A stretch of DNA of 12,605 bases, taken from NCBI GenBank assembly GCA_026706505.1, contig JAPOYQ010000879.1:1-12605 (forward strand), read 5' to 3'. Numbering within the stretch: the stretch's first letter is position 1; every line of letters starts with the position of its first letter. Under the pieces are notes generated by a model. It made no database searches, was not told where the DNA came from, and was given only the letters and a program-made list of their open reading frames with translations. The DNA is from Gemmatimonadota bacterium (GTDB lineage: Bacteria > Latescibacterota > UBA2968 > UBA8231). A program made the position numbers and the translations under genes. This document shows positions 12,508 to 12,605 of this stretch, piece by piece.

Positions 12508-12605
12508 TCACAGCTTCTTCACGACATCTCCAACCCGTATTGCGCCTGGGCGAATGACCTTGGCGTTGACGCCGCGCAACTGAAGCTGTTTGCCCTCTGG
12601 AGAAC
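12508..12605 (-). CDS. 3' end of a MOSC-domain protein (partial)
   Basis: On the minus strand the frame ending at TGA (12510-12508) encodes the last 31 residues of a gene that enters from the right. The residues GVNAKVIRPGAIRVGDVVKKL resemble the typical end of MOSC domains (a variable G-x-x-A-x-V strand, then G-x-I-R-V-G-D-x-V). MOSC proteins carry sulfur or bind molybdenum cofactor, for example YiiM-like proteins. The short length limits certainty. Its end faces the end of the Spy-like gene, with a hairpin between them. Confidence 0.6.
   Translation of the reverse strand, partial: SPEGKQLQLRGVNAKVIRPGAIRVGDVVKKL

Overview
The window is a gene-dense, GC-rich stretch of bacterial chromosome with about 16 protein-coding genes or gene ends and no stretch over 300 bases without a gene. 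I see no rRNA, tRNA, CRISPR array or transposase. The first gene ends in a type IX secretion (T9SS) C-terminal sorting domain, which points to the FCB superphylum. Combined with a formylglycine sulfatase, a stand-alone HsdR-N protein and a mannonate dehydratase homologue, this would suit an uncultivated lineage such as Latescibacterota or Poribacteria. That placement is inference from gene content only.

Layout. (1) 1-693, plus strand: the 3' end of a secreted protein with a T9SS sorting domain, then a small HsdR-N-type nuclease-fold protein. (2) 748-5935, minus strand: an apparent six-gene operon. In transcription order it is an AmpD-like zinc amidase, an ABC-2 exporter (ATPase and two permeases of the COG4586/COG4587/COG3694 type, joined by 4-base stop/start overlaps), a UxuA-like mannonate dehydratase homologue, and a membrane-anchored protein made of about ten 18-23-residue 'LYDxxGxxRASL' repeats. 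(3) A divergent promoter region around 5976-5986 with a perfectly palindromic -10 element, facing the amidase operon on one side and (4) 6030-7070, a squalene synthase gene closed by a clear intrinsic terminator at 7109-7143. (5) 7172-11894, plus strand: a tightly packed run of amidohydrolase, SAM methyltransferase, PCuAC copper chaperone, SCO1/SenC copper chaperone, a 51-residue small protein and a sulfatase. (6) 12016-12480: a secreted Spy/CpxP-like small protein, facing the 3' end of a MOSC-domain gene that enters from the right on the minus strand.

How the genes fit together. PCuAC and SCO are both lipoproteins with intact copper ligands, and together they are the known route for loading the CuA centre of cytochrome c oxidase, so the cell probably respires oxygen. 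The sulfatase and the mannonate dehydratase homologue suggest use of sulfated or uronate-containing carbohydrates, but no polysaccharide-utilisation locus is visible here. The amidase heading an ABC-2 exporter operon suggests an envelope-related export function with unknown substrate.

The most interesting non-textbook signals are a roughly 28-base hairpin-forming repeat present twice (one copy forms the C-terminal codons of the mannonate dehydratase homologue, the other sits just after the squalene synthase), a palindrome covering the Shine-Dalgarno of the amidohydrolase, the palindromic divergent promoter, the repeat protein, and the small translationally coupled ORF after SCO.
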